Shown piece after piece: positions 52,301-59,282 of a stretch of DNA of 64,000 bases. Each line of letters begins with the position of its first letter. Position 1 is the first letter of the stretch. The position numbers were made by a program, and so were the translations under genes. The notes below the pieces were generated by a model. The model was given only the letters and a program-made list of their open reading frames with translations. It did no database searches and was not told where the DNA came from. The DNA comes from Nonomuraea polychroma (GTDB lineage: Bacteria > Actinomycetota > Actinomycetes > Streptosporangiales > Streptosporangiaceae): positions 3,534,001-3,598,000 of the forward strand of contig NZ_SAUN01000001.1 in the NCBI RefSeq assembly GCF_004011505.1. The letters run 5' to 3'.

Positions 52301-52863
52301 GGCAGGACGACGAGTAGGGCGTAACGCACCGGGTCCGGTCCCGGGCAGCGGAAACGGGAGGCGCCCCAGAGGCGGAACCGCAGGCAGTCACCGGTTTCGA
52401 GAGTGTGCGCGTGACCGTTCGCGGTGATCTCCACCGTGCCGTCCAGCGCCCAGATGTGCTGCTCGAGCCCGGGAACCGCAGGCGCGTCGTAGACGATGTC
52501 CGCGCCCGGCCGCAGGATGCCCTCGACGACCTCGCCACGCAGGCCGGGGTGCGGCGGCGACACCGATCTGCGGACGAAGCCGGATTCCTCGTCCCGCCAC
52601 ACCTGCTGGGCCTCGGCCCGCACCAGCTGCGGCGGCTCGGACTCGACCTCGGCCAGCAGGCGGGACATCGTGCGCTCGTAGACTGCGCAGAGCTTGTTGA
52701 GCAGCGCCGCGGTCGGGCTGATCTCACCGCGCTCCAGACGGGACAGGGTCGAGCGGCTGATCGCGGCCCGCCGGGCCAGCTCGTCCAGCGACCAGCCACG
52801 CTCGACCCGCAGCTCCGCCAGCCGCTCGGCCAGCCGGGTATCCAGCTCCTCAGCCTGTCTCAT
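52297..52863 (-). CDS. XRE-family regulator with C-terminal cupin domain
   Basis: 188 residues from ATG 52863. HTH_3: LAELRVERGWSLDELARRAA then ISRSTLSRLERGEISPTAAL. A cupin follows from about residue 105 (LRGEVVEGILRPGADIVYDA, EQHIWALDGTVEITANGHAH). It likely represses its own operon with the GNAT gene through the dyad immediately upstream. The transcript is probably leaderless or has a very short leader. Confidence 0.92.
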   Translation of the reverse strand: MRQAEELDTRLAERLAELRVERGWSLDELARRAAISRSTLSRLERGEISPTAALLNKLCAVYERTMSRLLAEVESEPPQLVRAEAQQVWRDEESGFVRRSVSPPHPGLRGEVVEGILRPGADIVYDAPAVPGLEQHIWALDGTVEITANGHAHTLETGDCLRFRLWGASRFRCPGPDPVRYALLVVLP

Positions 52864-52867
52864 ATCC

Positions 52868-52880
52868 GGGAATATATCCC
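52868..52880. promoter_or_regulatory. XRE operator candidate
   Basis: GGGA-ATATA-TCCC, followed by an overlapping TCCC-AAATAC-GGGA, forms alternating half-sites 5 bp upstream of the XRE start. TATATT on the minus strand is a fair -10 box. Confidence 0.6.
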
Positions 52881-52901
52881 AAATACGGGACAGACGGAGA
52901 A

Positions 52902-53726
52902 CTAGGCGCCGTTGAGCAGCGGAACGAGCTGCTCCTCCTCGTAGTCGAGGTGCGCCTCGAGCTCCGCGGTGAGGCGGTTCACCTCGATGGACAGCGCCTC
53001 GGGAGCGACGTCGTCCGCCGCCAGGAGCTCCTGCAGTCGCCCGAGAAGCTCCTGCACGACGGCGTGCTCCGCGCGCAGCCGCTCGAACGCCGCGGCCAGC
53101 TCCGGATGCCGCCCCTCCAGCGCGGGGAACATGAACCCGTCCTCGCGCTCATGGTGCACATGCAGCCCCTGGCACAGGGTCAGGCAGTTGACCCGCAACT
53201 GCGCGCCCAGCCGCGGCCCTGACGCGGTGACCTCCCGGCGGATCAGCGCCAGCTCCCTGCGGAAGGCGTCGTGCAGCCGCTTGAGCGCGTCGCCCATGGG
53301 CCCGGCCGGCGGCCCGTTGTCGATCGGGATGAGCGAGACCACCGGCAGGACCCGGCCCGACCGCGTCTCGTAGGCAGCCCACCCGGAGTCGGCCTCCACC
53401 GCGCGGGCGAACATACGATCCCGCTCCTCGCCCTCCAGTACGACGGCCTTCGCCTGGTAGGTGAAGACGCCGTCCTCCACGGTGACCTGCGGGTTGGCCC
53501 GCAGGTTGTGGTACCAGGCCGGGTGGGCAGGCGAGCCGCCGGCCGAGGCGATGACGAGGATGCGGTCGCCGTCGGGCAGGTAGCCGAGCGGCGTCGTATG
53601 GCGGGCGCCCGTCTTCGCGCCGACGGTCGTCAGCAGGAGCAGCCTGGCTCCTTCGAAGGGGCCGCCGACCTGCCCCTTGTTGGCGCGGAATTCGTCGATG
53701 ATCTGCTGGTTGAAGTCCATGGGCAT
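52902..53726 (-). CDS. F420-type nitroreductase (DDN) fused to a hemerythrin domain
   Basis: 274 residues from ATG 53726 (MPMDFNQQIIDEFRANKGQV). Residues 1-125 are a deazaflavin-dependent nitroreductase domain (RLLLLTTVGAKTGARHTTPL, GYLPDGDRILVIASAGG, HPAWYHNLRANPQVTVEDG). Residues about 140-274 are a hemerythrin HHE-type helical bundle (LHDAFRRELALIRREV; LHVHHEREDGFMFPAL; LEAHLDYEEEQLVPLL) with His and Glu ligands for a di-iron site. The fusion links an F420H2-dependent reductase with an O2/NO-responsive bundle. Monocistronic. Redox sensing or detoxification is inferred. Confidence 0.88.
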   Translation of the reverse strand: MPMDFNQQIIDEFRANKGQVGGPFEGARLLLLTTVGAKTGARHTTPLGYLPDGDRILVIASAGGSPAHPAWYHNLRANPQVTVEDGVFTYQAKAVVLEGEERDRMFARAVEADSGWAAYETRSGRVLPVVSLIPIDNGPPAGPMGDALKRLHDAFRRELALIRREVTASGPRLGAQLRVNCLTLCQGLHVHHEREDGFMFPALEGRHPELAAAFERLRAEHAVVQELLGRLQELLAADDVAPEALSIEVNRLTAELEAHLDYEEEQLVPLLNGA

Positions 53727-53998
53727 GCGTGTTTTCTCTCCAGGCGGGATGGGAGTCGAGGACATGGGAAACCCGCACGGCATGCCGGAAGAGACGGCGG
53801 GTCGACTACACCGCCGAAGGCATGGGACGTCGCGCGGGGACTACGCGGTCAGGCACGACCGATGGTGTGAGTGGTCACGGCGGCATCCCCTTTGATTCGG
53901 CGCCTCCATGCCGCCGCCGTCCACCCGGCCGGCGTCACGCGACGCGACCGCCATTACACGATCAACCGCGCATCCTGTCAACCCGGCCGGCTGGGATC
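53727..53998. other. gap upstream of the nitroreductase gene
   Basis: Holds the promoter of the minus-strand nitroreductase gene and the 3' flank of the tRNA cluster. No coding frame with recognisable content is seen. Confidence 0.4.
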
Positions 53999-54099
53999 GT
54001 GCGCGAGGACGGAGTCGAACGTAGGGCCGTTTCCCGAACAGCCAGAGCCGAAGCGTCCGGTTCACAGCCGGGTGGGCTCCCACGTGCCCAGCTCGCGCA
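53999..54099 (-). tRNA. tRNA-like sequence with long variable arm, possibly degenerate
   Basis: Perfect 7-bp acceptor (TGCGCGA/TCGCGCA), a D stem (GGGC/GCCC), a 4-bp anticodon stem CCGG/CCGG around CTGTGAA (anticodon GTG by position), a long variable region, and a T-loop TTCGACT with a poor stem. GTG would be His, but His tRNAs lack long variable arms. It may be a degenerate copy or a non-canonical tRNA. Confidence 0.4.
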
Positions 54100-54102
54100 A
54101 AG

Positions 54103-54175
54103 TACCCCGTACCGGACTCGAACCGGAGATTTCCCGGATGAAAGCCGGGCGTCCTGACCACTAGACCAACGGGGC
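54103..54175 (-). tRNA. tRNA-Glu (TTC)
   Basis: A 73-nt cloverleaf. Acceptor GCCCCGT/ACGGGGT (G1-U72), discriminator A, D arm with GG, anticodon stem CCCGG/CCGGG around CTTTCAT, T-loop TTCGAGT. Anticodon TTC. CCA is not encoded. The T stem has one T-T mismatch. Confidence 0.85.
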
Positions 54176-54185
54176 GCGTATTACG

Positions 54186-54258
54186 TACGTCCGGCGGGAT
54201 TCGAACCCGCACCGTCCGGCTCCTTAGGCCGGTGCCTCTGCCATTGGGCCACGGACGC
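54186..54258 (-). tRNA. tRNA with anticodon AAG by position, isotype uncertain
   Basis: Acceptor GCGTCCG/CGGACGT, perfect T arm GCGGG-TTCGAAT-CCCGC, anticodon stem CCGGC/GCCGG around CTAAGGA. Position 34-36 reads AAG (Leu CUU), which is very rare in bacteria, and the short variable loop (5 nt) is wrong for a leucine tRNA. It lies 10 bp from tRNA-Glu. Confidence 0.75.
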
Positions 54259-54271
54259 GTATATTCCAGCG

Positions 54272-54342
54272 TGGACCGACGGGATCTCGAAACCCGAACT
54301 CCTGCTTGCAAGGCAGGTGTGATGCCTTTTCACCATCAGCCC
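54272..54342 (-). tRNA. tRNA-Ala-like (TGC)
   Basis: Acceptor GGGCTGA/TCGGTCC with two G-U pairs, D stem GTGA/TCAC, anticodon stem CCTGC/GCAGG around CTTGCAA (TGC), 4-nt variable loop, T-loop TTCGAGA with one stem mismatch. 71 nt, so smaller than standard. It lacks the G3-U70 pair at the normal strength context, although G3-T70 is present in the pairing used here. Confidence 0.7.
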
Positions 54343-54344
54343 GA

Positions 54345-54384
54345 AGAAAAAGAGAAAGGCCGCCTGGATGCGTCTCCGGCGGCC
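54345..54384 (-). terminator. rho-independent terminator ahead of the tRNA cluster
   Basis: On the minus strand GGCCGCC (54378-54384) pairs with GGCGGCC (54358-54364), followed by TTTCTCTTTTTC. A textbook hairpin plus U-tract, stopping the transcript of the 31-codon frame before the tRNAs. Confidence 0.8.
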
Positions 54385-54406
54385 TGCGGATTCCCTCTTG
54401 CGAGGA

Positions 54407-54502
54407 TCATCCCGGGGCCGGGTCGGCGAGCGCGAGACCGGACACGGCGGCTCGGCGATAGAGATGCCGTTCCCGCTCGTGTGCGACGGCTGCGTAGCGC
54501 AT
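54407..54502 (-). CDS. possible 31-residue peptide upstream of the tRNA cluster
   Basis: ATG 54502, with AGGAAAGG about 7 nt upstream, reads MRYAAVAHERERHLYRRAAV ending SGLALADPAPG, stop TGA 54407. A strong terminator follows 22 bp later, so the unit promoter-peptide-terminator is plausible. The sequence is Arg-rich and not recognised. It could be a leader peptide or chance. Confidence 0.4.
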   Translation of the reverse strand: MRYAAVAHERERHLYRRAAVSGLALADPAPG

Positions 54503-54709
54503 GGCCTGGCCTTTCCTGACGTCCTGCGTTCGACGTGGACCACGGTAGCCCGGGGCTTTCCGCGAATGCCACCTATTTATTGTCGGCCCGGCGCCTTGCG
54601 GTTGGTGAAACCGTTCCGTGGGCCGGGCTTTGCCCATCGACCCGGAGTGTCCGGGCCCACAGGGTTATATTTGAATATTGGGAGCAAACCATCGTCATCG
54701 GGGGTTGCG

Positions 54710-55603
54710 ATGGTTGGAGACCTGCCGCGACGGCTCGTCGCGGAAGCAATCGGAACGATGTTGCTCGTCCTTTTCGGCGCCGGGTCGGTCGTGGCGGCGC
54801 TCGTGTTCGGGACGGGACAGCTGGACTACGCCGCGCTCGGCTTCATCTCGCTGTCGTTCGCCTTCGTCGTCGCGATCGTCATCTACGCGTTCGGCAGCAC
54901 CTCTGGGGCTCACATCAATCCCGCGGTCACCATCGCCCTCGCCACGGGGCGCAGGTTCCCGTGGGCGGAGGTGCCGTTCTACATTGCCGCCCAGCTCGTC
55001 GGCGCGTTCGTCGGCGGACTGCTCATCGTGGGCGGATTCGGCCGGCGGGCCATCGATCCGGGCGGTGTCGGGCTGACCCGGCTCGGCGAGGGCGTGAACT
55101 ACGCGCAGGGCATCCTGCTCGAAGCGCTCGGCACGTTCCTGCTACTGCTCACGATCATGGCGCTGGCCGTCGATCGCCGGGCGCCGGCCGGATGGGCCGG
55201 GCTGATGATCGGACTGGCGGTGGCGGGAGAGATCTTCCTGATCGGCCCGTCGACGAACGGCTCGGTCAATCCGGCTCGGACCTTCGGCCCTTACCTGGCC
55301 AACAGCCTGTTCGGCGGCGACACGCCCTGGGCGCAGATCGGCGTCTACATCGCCGGGCCCGTCATCGGCGCGGTGGTGGCCGTCGTCGTGTACGACGTGG
55401 TCGCCCGCCCGGCGCGCGAACTGCCCGAGATGGCCGAGCAGGGAGCTGCCGGGGAGATCACGGGCGCCAGGGAACCGCGGCCCGAGGCCGCCCGGGAGGA
55501 GCTGGCGGGTCAGGTTCCGGGGGCCCGTGCGCCGCAGGACGATCAGCTCAGGGACCGTGTCGGGCACGGCCGCCGACGTTGGCATCTCGGCCGGAGGGGG
55601 TGA
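54710..55603 (+). CDS. aquaporin / MIP-family channel with extended C-terminus
   Basis: 297 residues from ATG 54710 (MVGDLPRRLVAEAIGTMLLV). Six membrane helices; both NPA boxes are present: GAHINPAVT and GSVNPARTFGPY. The residue pattern after the second NPA (Ala-Arg) is standard. The last 65 residues (after VYDVVARPARELPEMAEQ) are hydrophilic, Glu/Arg/Pro-rich and unusual for the family. It precedes the formaldehyde dehydrogenase by 57 bp, so probably co-transcribed. Selectivity for water or for small solutes such as glycerol or methanol cannot be decided. Confidence 0.9.
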   Translation: MVGDLPRRLVAEAIGTMLLVLFGAGSVVAALVFGTGQLDYAALGFISLSFAFVVAIVIYAFGSTSGAHINPAVTIALATGRRFPWAEVPFYIAAQLVGAFVGGLLIVGGFGRRAIDPGGVGLTRLGEGVNYAQGILLEALGTFLLLLTIMALAVDRRAPAGWAGLMIGLAVAGEIFLIGPSTNGSVNPARTFGPYLANSLFGGDTPWAQIGVYIAGPVIGAVVAVVVYDVVARPARELPEMAEQGAAGEITGAREPRPEAAREELAGQVPGARAPQDDQLRDRVGHGRRRWHLGRRG

Positions 55604-55660
55604 TCCATGAGCTCGTGAACGACCGTACGTCCGCCACTTGCGAGCGAGGGAGAGATCGCC

Positions 55661-56884
55661 ATGCCTGGCAACAGGGGAGTCGCATACGAAGGCCCAGGCA
55701 AGGTCGAGGTACGCGAGACCGACTATCCGACATTCGAGCTCAAGGACGGCCCCGGGGTGAACCCGGCCAACGTCGGTCGCAAGCTGCCGCACGCCGCGAT
55801 ACTCAAGACGGTCGCGACGAACATCTGCGGCAGCGACCAGCACATGGTCCGCGGCCGCACCACGGCGCCCTCGGGGCTCGTCCTCGGCCACGAGATCACC
55901 GGTGAGGTCGTCGAGACCGGCCCCGATGTCGAGTACATCAAGACCGGCGACCTCGTGTCCGTGCCGTTCAACATCGCCTGCGGCCGCTGCCGCAACTGCA
56001 AGGAGGGCAAGACCGGAGTCTGCGAGAACGTCAACCCGGACCGGCCGGGGTCGGCGTACGGCTACGTCGACATGGGCGGCTGGGTCGGCGGACAGGCCGA
56101 CTACGTCCTCGTGCCCTACGCCGACTGGAACCTGCTGAAGTTCCCCGACAAGGACCGGGCCATGGAGAAGATCCTCGACCTGGCCATGCTCGCGGACATC
56201 TTCCCGACCGGGTTCCACGGCTGTGTGAGCGCGGGGGTGAAGCCGGGCTCGACCGTCTACATCGCCGGCGCCGGCCCGGTCGGGCTGGCCGCGGCCGCCT
56301 CGGCGTTCCTGCTCGGCGCCGCCGTGGTCATCGTCGCCGACCTGAACAAGGAGCGCCTCGACCAGGCGCACAGTTTCGGCTGCGAGACCATCAACGTCGC
56401 CCTGGGTGAGCCGAAGGACCAGATCCTGCACATCATCGGCGAGCCGGAAGTGGACTGCGCCGTCGACGCGGTCGGCTTCGAGGCGCGGGGCCACGGCCAC
56501 GAGTCGGAGGTGGAACGTCCTGCCACCGTGCTCAACTCGCTCATGGACGTCACCAGGGCGGGTGGCGCGCTCGGCATCCCGGGCCTGTACGTGACGGGAG
56601 ATCCGGGGGCCGCGGACGAGGCCGCCAAGCAAGGGTCGCTGTCCATCCGGATCGGTCTCGGCTGGGCGAAGTCGCACAGCTTCGTCACCGGCCAGTGCCC
56701 GGTCATGCGGTACAACCGCCAGCTCATGATGGCGATCCTGCACGACCGGGTGCAGATCGCGAAGGCGGTCAACGCCACACCGATCCCGCTCGACCAGGCG
56801 CCGCGGGGATACCACGAGTTCGACGAGGGGGCCGCACGCAAGTACGTGCTCGATCCGCACGGCATGCTCACCAGAGCATCCTGA
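55661..56884 (+). CDS. fdhA: glutathione-independent formaldehyde dehydrogenase
   Basis: 407 residues from ATG 55661, behind GCGAGGGAGAG. Zinc MDR of the Pseudomonas FdhA type: NICGSDQHMVRGRTTAPSGL (catalytic Cys), GHEITGEVVETGPDVEYIK, structural-zinc loop CGRCRNCKEGKTGVC, Rossmann IAGAGPVGLAAAASAFLLGA, and the long insertion typical of formaldehyde dismutase-like enzymes (GWAKSHSFVTGQCPVMRYNR). It oxidises formaldehyde with tightly bound NAD without glutathione. It probably forms an operon with the aquaporin. Confidence 0.9.
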   Translation: MPGNRGVAYEGPGKVEVRETDYPTFELKDGPGVNPANVGRKLPHAAILKTVATNICGSDQHMVRGRTTAPSGLVLGHEITGEVVETGPDVEYIKTGDLVSVPFNIACGRCRNCKEGKTGVCENVNPDRPGSAYGYVDMGGWVGGQADYVLVPYADWNLLKFPDKDRAMEKILDLAMLADIFPTGFHGCVSAGVKPGSTVYIAGAGPVGLAAAASAFLLGAAVVIVADLNKERLDQAHSFGCETINVALGEPKDQILHIIGEPEVDCAVDAVGFEARGHGHESEVERPATVLNSLMDVTRAGGALGIPGLYVTGDPGAADEAAKQGSLSIRIGLGWAKSHSFVTGQCPVMRYNRQLMMAILHDRVQIAKAVNATPIPLDQAPRGYHEFDEGAARKYVLDPHGMLTRAS

Positions 56885-56890
56885 CCACAG

Positions 56891-56924
56891 TCATGAGGCC
56901 GCCGGATCTCCGGCGGCCTCATGA
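56891..56924. terminator. bidirectional terminator with a perfect 16-bp stem
   Basis: CATGAGGCCGCCGGA and its exact complement flank a TC loop, extended by one T-A pair, seven bases after fdhA. No U-run. Confidence 0.8.
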
Positions 56925-56956
56925 TGCGACCATCGCCAAGACGGAACGTCTCGTCT

Positions 56957-56966
56957 CACTGCAGTG
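56957..56966. promoter_or_regulatory. small palindrome before the TetR gene
   Basis: CACTGCAGTG, 14 bp upstream of the TetR start; candidate autoregulatory site. Confidence 0.4.
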
Positions 56967-56980
56967 GTAGGATGCCGGGC

Positions 56981-57586
56981 ATGTCCAAGCAGCCCGACCC
57001 CACCCGCCGCAGCGAGCGGTCCCGGCAGGCCATCCTCGCCGCCGCCCGCGAGCTGGTCTCCGAGGTGGGATACGCCAAGCTCACGATCGAGGCCATCGCC
57101 GCGCGGGCCGGCGTGGGCAAGCAGACGATCTACCGGTGGTGGCCCTCCAAGGGGGCGGTGGTCTTCGACTCCATCCTGGCGTTGAGCGAGCCGAGCGCGG
57201 ACAGCGGCATGGCGCTGCCCGACACGGGCGACATCGAGGCCGATCTCAAGGTCGTGATGCGGGCGACGGTGGCCGAATTCGCCGATCCGGCGTTCGAGGC
57301 GCCGATCCGGGCGCTCACCACCGAGATCATCAACGATCCCGGCCTCGCCGCCCAATACCGGGAGAAGCTGGCGGGCCCCGTCGACGAGGCCAAGAAGGCC
57401 CGGCTGCGCAGCGCGCAGCGGGCCGGGCAGATCGCCGCGGACGCCGATCTCGACCTGGCGCTGGAGCTGCTGTACGCCCCCCTCTTCCAACGCTGGCTGC
57501 TGCGTTCCGGCCCGCTGACCCCCGAGTACGCCGACACGCTCGTCGACCTCTTCCTGAAGGCCATGCGCCCCCCGCTTCGACATTGA
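56981..57586 (+). CDS. TetR-family regulator (TetR_C_16-like)
   Basis: 201 residues from ATG 56981 (MSKQPDPTRRSERSRQAILA). HTH: KLTIEAIAARAGVGKQTIYR, WWPSKGAVVFDSIL; the WWPSK form is characteristic of a large actinomycete TetR group. C-terminal domain with ALELLYAPLFQRWLLRSGPL. A perfect hairpin separates it from fdhA, so it is a separate unit. The target genes cannot be fixed; self-control is likely. Confidence 0.92.
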   Translation: MSKQPDPTRRSERSRQAILAAARELVSEVGYAKLTIEAIAARAGVGKQTIYRWWPSKGAVVFDSILALSEPSADSGMALPDTGDIEADLKVVMRATVAEFADPAFEAPIRALTTEIINDPGLAAQYREKLAGPVDEAKKARLRSAQRAGQIAADADLDLALELLYAPLFQRWLLRSGPLTPEYADTLVDLFLKAMRPPLRH

Positions 57587-57659
57587 CGTGACAGCAGGGA
57601 ATTGATCACTAGGTGCGGGAAGCCTATTACCGTGTCCTGGCCCGTACTACGATCAGCGC

Positions 57660-58256
57660 ATGGTCGCGAGGCGTGTGCTGACATTTCTCGGTTCGCGGTT
57701 TCTTTTCCTGGCGCTGATGGCCGGTTATCTCGTGGTGGCGACAATGAGCCATGGTGTTCCCCTGCCGAGAAAATTAGAGCCCCTTCTCGCATTTATGCCG
57801 TGGCTGTTGTTCGGCATTCTGATGATCCGGGGTCTTCTCATCCATTGGGGAGCGGTGGAGCCGAGGCCGCGGGTGCGCGAGCGGTCGGCTCTCTGGCGGT
57901 CGGTGCCGTTGTGGCTGCTGTTCGCGGCGGTTGGCGTAGCGGTGTGGGTGAGCTCCGATCATGGCAATGTGTCACTCGTCTGCACGGACAACCGGACTTC
58001 GTGCGCGAAGGTCAACAGCTACGACTACAGAGCACTCGACGGCGGTTACGCCCGCCGGTACGCATTGGACGAACAGGGCGCCACGGACCTGGAGCAGCCC
58101 TGGGTCGTGATCAGTGAAGAGACGTACGTGGCCGAGGTCGGAACGATTCTGCGCGGGGCCATCAACTTCGGTGCGTATTGCCTCTTCTTTGCTTTTGTGG
58201 TCGGCGAGGCGATCCGTCTAGGAATATGGAGGCAATCGAAGAAGGACTGGTGGTGA
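57660..58256 (+). CDS. hypothetical membrane protein
   Basis: 198 residues from ATG 57660. Four likely membrane helices (LFLALMAGYLVVATM, FMPWLLFGILMIRGLL, LWLLFAAVGVAVWV, FGAYCLFFAFVVGEAI). A loop between helices 3 and 4 of about 75 residues holds two Cys (SLVCTDNRTSCAKVNSYDYR) that could form a disulphide outside the membrane. The first 150 bases are less GC-rich than their surroundings. No family recognised. Confidence 0.7.
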   Translation: MVARRVLTFLGSRFLFLALMAGYLVVATMSHGVPLPRKLEPLLAFMPWLLFGILMIRGLLIHWGAVEPRPRVRERSALWRSVPLWLLFAAVGVAVWVSSDHGNVSLVCTDNRTSCAKVNSYDYRALDGGYARRYALDEQGATDLEQPWVVISEETYVAEVGTILRGAINFGAYCLFFAFVVGEAIRLGIWRQSKKDWW

Positions 58257-58286
58257 CCGGTCAGGAGGCCGGTTCATGCCCGCTTG

Positions 58287-58307
58287 ACCTTGACGTGACG
58301 TCAAGGT
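58287..58307. promoter_or_regulatory. MerR-family operator within its promoter
   Basis: ACCTTGACGT and ACGTCAAGGT flank a single G: perfect 10-bp arms. TTGACC (-35) overlaps the left arm and TTAAT (-10) lies after the right arm, the spacer-centred layout of MerR promoters. The start codon is 13 bp beyond, so the mRNA is probably leaderless. Confidence 0.75.
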
Positions 58308-58319
58308 CTTAATGGTGTC

Positions 58320-59093
58320 ATGCGGATCGGAGAGCTCGCCGCGCTGCTCGGAGTGTCCACCCGGACGGTGCGCTACTACCACCACCAGGGCGTCCTCCCC
58401 GAGCCGCCCCGCCGGGCCAACGGCTACCGCGAGTACGGCATGCGCGACGCCATCGCCCTGGCCCGCGTCCGCCGTCTCGTCGCGCTCGGGCTGAGCCTGG
58501 AAGAGGTGCGCGACGTCATCGCCCACGACCGGTCCAGGGAACTGCCCGAGATCCTCGCCGAGATCGACGCCGACCTGGCCAGGCAGGAGCAGGCGATCCG
58601 GGACCGGCGGCGACGCCTGGCCGAGGTGCTCCAGCAGGCCGAGGCCGGGAGGCTGGCCCCGGAGGACACCGCTTCGACCGACCTGCTGGCCTTCCTGCGG
58701 GCGGTCGATCTCCCCACGTCGCAAGCCGCGGCCTGGGACCGCGAGCTGCTGGTGCTGATGGACACCGTGTCGGCGTCGCCCGACCGGCAACGCGCGTTCT
58801 CCATGCTGGAGACGCTCGCCGCGGATCCTGAGCTGCAGGCGCGCGGGCACGAGTTCTACCGCAGGCTCGACGAGCTGGCCGACGCCGAGCCGGACGACCC
58901 GCGGATCGCGCCGCTGGCCGAGATCGTCGCCGAGTACAGCGTGCGCCACCTGCTGGCCGACGCCGGGCCGGCCGGGCCCACGTGGAACGTCGAGACGGTC
59001 GAGCCGTTCCTCGACGGGCTGGCCCCGGCCCAGGCGGAGGTGATACGGCAGGCGGTCCGGCTCATCGCACGTGAAACCTCACGCCTCAGCTGA
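58320..59093 (+). CDS. MerR-family transcriptional regulator
   Basis: 257 residues from ATG 58320 (MRIGELAALLGVSTRTVRYY). MerR winged HTH, then the coiled coil (ELPEILAEIDADLARQEQAI, RDRRRRLAEVLQQAEAG), and a C-terminal domain of about 120 residues without Cys clusters, so not a metal sensor. No partner gene follows in the same direction except the lyase 190 bp downstream, so autoregulation through the upstream dyad is the main inference. Confidence 0.92.
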   Translation: MRIGELAALLGVSTRTVRYYHHQGVLPEPPRRANGYREYGMRDAIALARVRRLVALGLSLEEVRDVIAHDRSRELPEILAEIDADLARQEQAIRDRRRRLAEVLQQAEAGRLAPEDTASTDLLAFLRAVDLPTSQAAAWDRELLVLMDTVSASPDRQRAFSMLETLAADPELQARGHEFYRRLDELADAEPDDPRIAPLAEIVAEYSVRHLLADAGPAGPTWNVETVEPFLDGLAPAQAEVIRQAVRLIARETSRLS

Positions 59094-59244
59094 GGGTGAA
59101 GGCGGCACGGTCGGCGTCGGGCAGCCACTGCCTGCCGGGATCGAACGGCCGGCGCCGGGCGACGAGGTGAGGACCGGCACACCCTCGAGGGTGTCCCCGA
59201 CCGCGCCCGAGACCCGGCACAACACAGCGTCGACGGCGCCCGAC

Positions 59245-59263
59245 ATACCGCGGATATACCGCG
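59245..59263 (+). promoter_or_regulatory. direct repeat upstream of the lyase gene
   Basis: ATACCGCG occurs twice, one helical turn (11 bp) apart, 20 bp before the lyase start. A regulator site or an unusual promoter element. Confidence 0.4.
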
Positions 59264-59282
59264 CACCTCTACGTTGGCGTGC

